This document shows positions 5,438-7,015 of a DNA stretch of 7,015 bases, piece by piece (the stretch's first letter is position 1; every line of letters begins with the position of its first letter). The stretch is from the NCBI GenBank assembly GCA_913050545.1, contig CAJWZY010000114.1, forward strand, positions 1 to 7,015. Direction: 5' to 3'. The notes beneath the pieces were generated by a model. The model was not told where the DNA came from and ran no database searches. It saw only the letters and a program-made list of their open reading frames with translations. The translations under genes were made by a program, and so were the position numbers. The stretch comes from an uncultured bacterium (lineage in GTDB: Bacteria; Planctomycetota; UBA8108).

Positions 5438-7015
5438 ATGAACTTCCGGAATCTGTACCTCCTGGCCGCTACCCTGGTTCTGCAGATCTGCTTCCTGCAG
5501 GCAGCGGCCTTTGGAGCACCCCAGCAGAAGCGTATCGACTTCAACCGGGACATCCGCCCCATCCTCTCCAACAACTGCTACCCCTGCCACGGACCGGACG
5601 AGAACAAACGCAAAGCCGACCTGCGGCTGGACCTGAAAAGCGGACTCTACGAGGACCATGATGGCGAGAAACCGGTGGTCGGAGGGAAACCTGCTCAGAG
5701 CGAACTCTACAATCGAATCATCGCAAAAAAAGCAGGGGAACGAATGCCCCCGCCAAAATCGAAACTGCAGTTGAAAAAGAGCGAGATTGAGCTGATCCGG
5801 GCCTGGATCGAGCAGGGAGCATCCTGGAGCGGGCACTGGGCCTTCCGAGCTCTTGAAAAGACAACGGTTCCCACCCTCGAAGAAAAAAACCGGGGGCACA
5901 ATGCCATCGACAATTTCATTCGCCACCGACTGCAGGATGCGGGGCTGAAGCCCGCGGCTGAGGCCGGCCGGGAAAAACTGATCCGAAGGTTGAGCCTCGA
6001 CCTGACAGGTCTCCCCCCCACCCTCGCCGAGATTGACGCGTTCATCAAAGACCGGAACCCAGATGCCTATGAAAAGCTGGTCGACCGCCTCCTGTCATCT
6101 CCCGCCTATGGAGAACGAATGGCCTCGGACTGGCTCGATGTGGCGCGCTACTCAGACACCTACGGCTACCAGGTAGACCGGGACCGCTTCGTCTGGCCCT
6201 GGCGGGACTGGGTGGTGAAGGCCTTCAACGCGAACATCCCCTACGACGAATTCATCACCCTGCAGCTTGCGGGCGACCTGCTCCCGAACGCCACCGATGA
6301 AGAGATCCTCCCCACCACCTTCAACCGCCTCCACTCCCAGAAGGTGGAGGGTGGCAGCACCCCGGAAGAATTCCGGGTCGAGTACGTCGCCGACCGAACC
6401 CATACCTTCGCTACAGCCTTTCTCGGGTTGACCCTCGAGTGCGCTCGCTGCCACGACCACAAATATGACCAGCTGACACAGAAGGAATATTACAAGCTCT
6501 TCGCCTTCTTCAACAATATCGATGAGTTCGGCCTCTACGCGTATTTCACCGGTTCAGTACCTACACCGACTCTCCTCTACGCCCCCCCTGCCCACAAGCA
6601 GAAGATCGCTGATGCAGCTGAAAAGGTCACCCGCGCTGAGGAAGAGCTCACGAAGATCCCAGCCGCAAGGAGAGGGGAATTCGACAGGTGGCTCGCCGCC
6701 AGGCCTGCTGAGCCCGCGATCCCCGGACGAGTCGAGCACCAGGACTTCGAGGGACATAAAGGTGGCGCGAATGCCAGCGTACCCGGAGTCAAAGGCAAAG
6801 CCATCCGGCTCAGTGGAGATGACGAGTACCACCTCAAGCAGGGTAACTTCCGACGTTCGGACACCTTCTCATTCGCCCTCTGGATGAAAGCTCCCGAGGT
6901 CAAGGACAGGGCCATCGTATTCCACAGGTCGCAGGCCTGGACGGACGCCGGCAGCCGTGGTTACCAGCTCCTTCTCGAGAAAGGAAAGCTGAGCTTCTCC
7001 CTGATTCATTTCTGG
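5438..7015 (+). CDS. PSCyt1-DUF1549-LamG protein (planctomycete cytochrome C family), 5' part
   Basis: This frame is open to the right edge: 526 codons are visible from ATG 5438, preceded by GAGAGG at 5427-5432 with a 5-base gap. A signal peptide covers 1-24 (hydrophobic 6-20, AAA at 22-24 as the likely cut site). PSCyt1 follows: DFNRDIRPIL at 34-43, haem motif C47-Y-P-C50-H51, likely axial ligand M103 in RMPPPKS, then W123-IEQGA and HWAF at 133-136. DUF1549 (PSCyt2) spans about 154-363: HNAIDNFI, LTGLPPT, DWLDVARYSDTYGY from 231, GDLLP at 279-283, and a second CxxCH, C335-ARC338-H339-DHK. A charged helical linker follows (about 388-426), then the start of a LamG/concanavalin-like domain from about 430 (DFEG, AIRLSGDDEYHL, FSFALWMKAP). 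Known family members continue into DUF1553 (PSD1), so the rest probably lies beyond the edge. Such proteins are exported; they are thought to serve in oxidation or breakdown of complex polymers, but the reaction is not established. Confidence 0.95.
   Translation, partial: MNFRNLYLLAATLVLQICFLQAAAFGAPQQKRIDFNRDIRPILSNNCYPCHGPDENKRKADLRLDLKSGLYEDHDGEKPVVGGKPAQSELYNRIIAKKAGERMPPPKSKLQLKKSEIELIRAWIEQGASWSGHWAFRALEKTTVPTLEEKNRGHNAIDNFIRHRLQDAGLKPAAEAGREKLIRRLSLDLTGLPPTLAEIDAFIKDRNPDAYEKLVDRLLSSPAYGERMASDWLDVARYSDTYGYQVDRDRFVWPWRDWVVKAFNANIPYDEFITLQLAGDLLPNATDEEILPTTFNRLHSQKVEGGSTPEEFRVEYVADRTHTFATAFLGLTLECARCHDHKYDQLTQKEYYKLFAFFNNIDEFGLYAYFTGSVPTPTLLYAPPAHKQKIADAAEKVTRAEEELTKIPAARRGEFDRWLAARPAEPAIPGRVEHQDFEGHKGGANASVPGVKGKAIRLSGDDEYHLKQGNFRRSDTFSFALWMKAPEVKDRAIVFHRSQAWTDAGSRGYQLLLEKGKLSFSLIHFW

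Noticed and set aside
5366..5926. Minus-strand open frame of 186 codons
   Set aside because: It runs opposite the PSCyt1 coding region, whose haem motif and signal peptide are unmistakable on the + strand.
6522..6887. Plus-strand open frame of 121 codons in the other frame of the right-hand gene
   Set aside because: Ser/Arg/Pro-rich shadow of the PSCyt1/DUF1549 gene, whose own frame continues open to the edge.

Overview
The window looks like chromosomal DNA from the Planctomycetota/Verrucomicrobiota side of the PVC bacteria. The main reason is the gene that runs off the right edge. It has the PSCyt1-DUF1549 architecture with a LamG-type insertion, which is strongly expanded in those phyla. 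The Gfo/Idh/MocA oxidoreductase of the 'RSGPH...GNxGxH' type at the left edge fits the same groups. All genes read on the + strand, the DNA is moderately GC-rich by eye, and I see no sign of phage, plasmid or insertion-sequence genes.

Layout: (1) 1-854, the C-terminal two thirds of a Gfo/Idh/MocA-family oxidoreductase, cut by the left edge. (2) 855-1421, a 567-base gap with a 7-base tandem repeat, a 7-bp inverted repeat and an unusually dense run of CTGCA/TGCAG sites leading to a strong ribosome binding site. (3) 1422-3416, an exported 664-residue protein with one CxxCH haem-binding motif, of a family without an assigned function. (4) 3417-3554, a gap with two hairpins, the second overlapping the ribosome binding site of the next gene. 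(5) 3555-5099, an exported serine protease of the HtrA/S1C type with a PDZ domain and a C-terminal PA14-like domain. (6) 5100-5437, a gap that holds what looks like the stranded C-terminal end of a SRPBCC (START/Bet v1-like) gene plus a 20-bp palindrome. (7) 5438-7015, the first 526 codons of a PSCyt1/DUF1549/LamG protein, cut by the right edge.

The three complete or nearly complete genes from 1422 onward each begin with a signal peptide, so their products act in the periplasm, on the cell surface or outside. Two carry haem-binding CxxCH motifs. Each is preceded by a gap of 138 to 567 bases with its own structured DNA, so this reads as separately expressed, functionally related units rather than one tight operon. 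A shared role in extracytoplasmic breakdown or oxidation of polymers is plausible from the families, but nothing in the window names a substrate.

No clearly new defence, mobile or RNA system is visible. The items most worth a second look are the SRPBCC gene remnant, the CTGCA cluster, the protease-PDZ-PA14 fusion, the mono-haem protein and the hairpins between genes.
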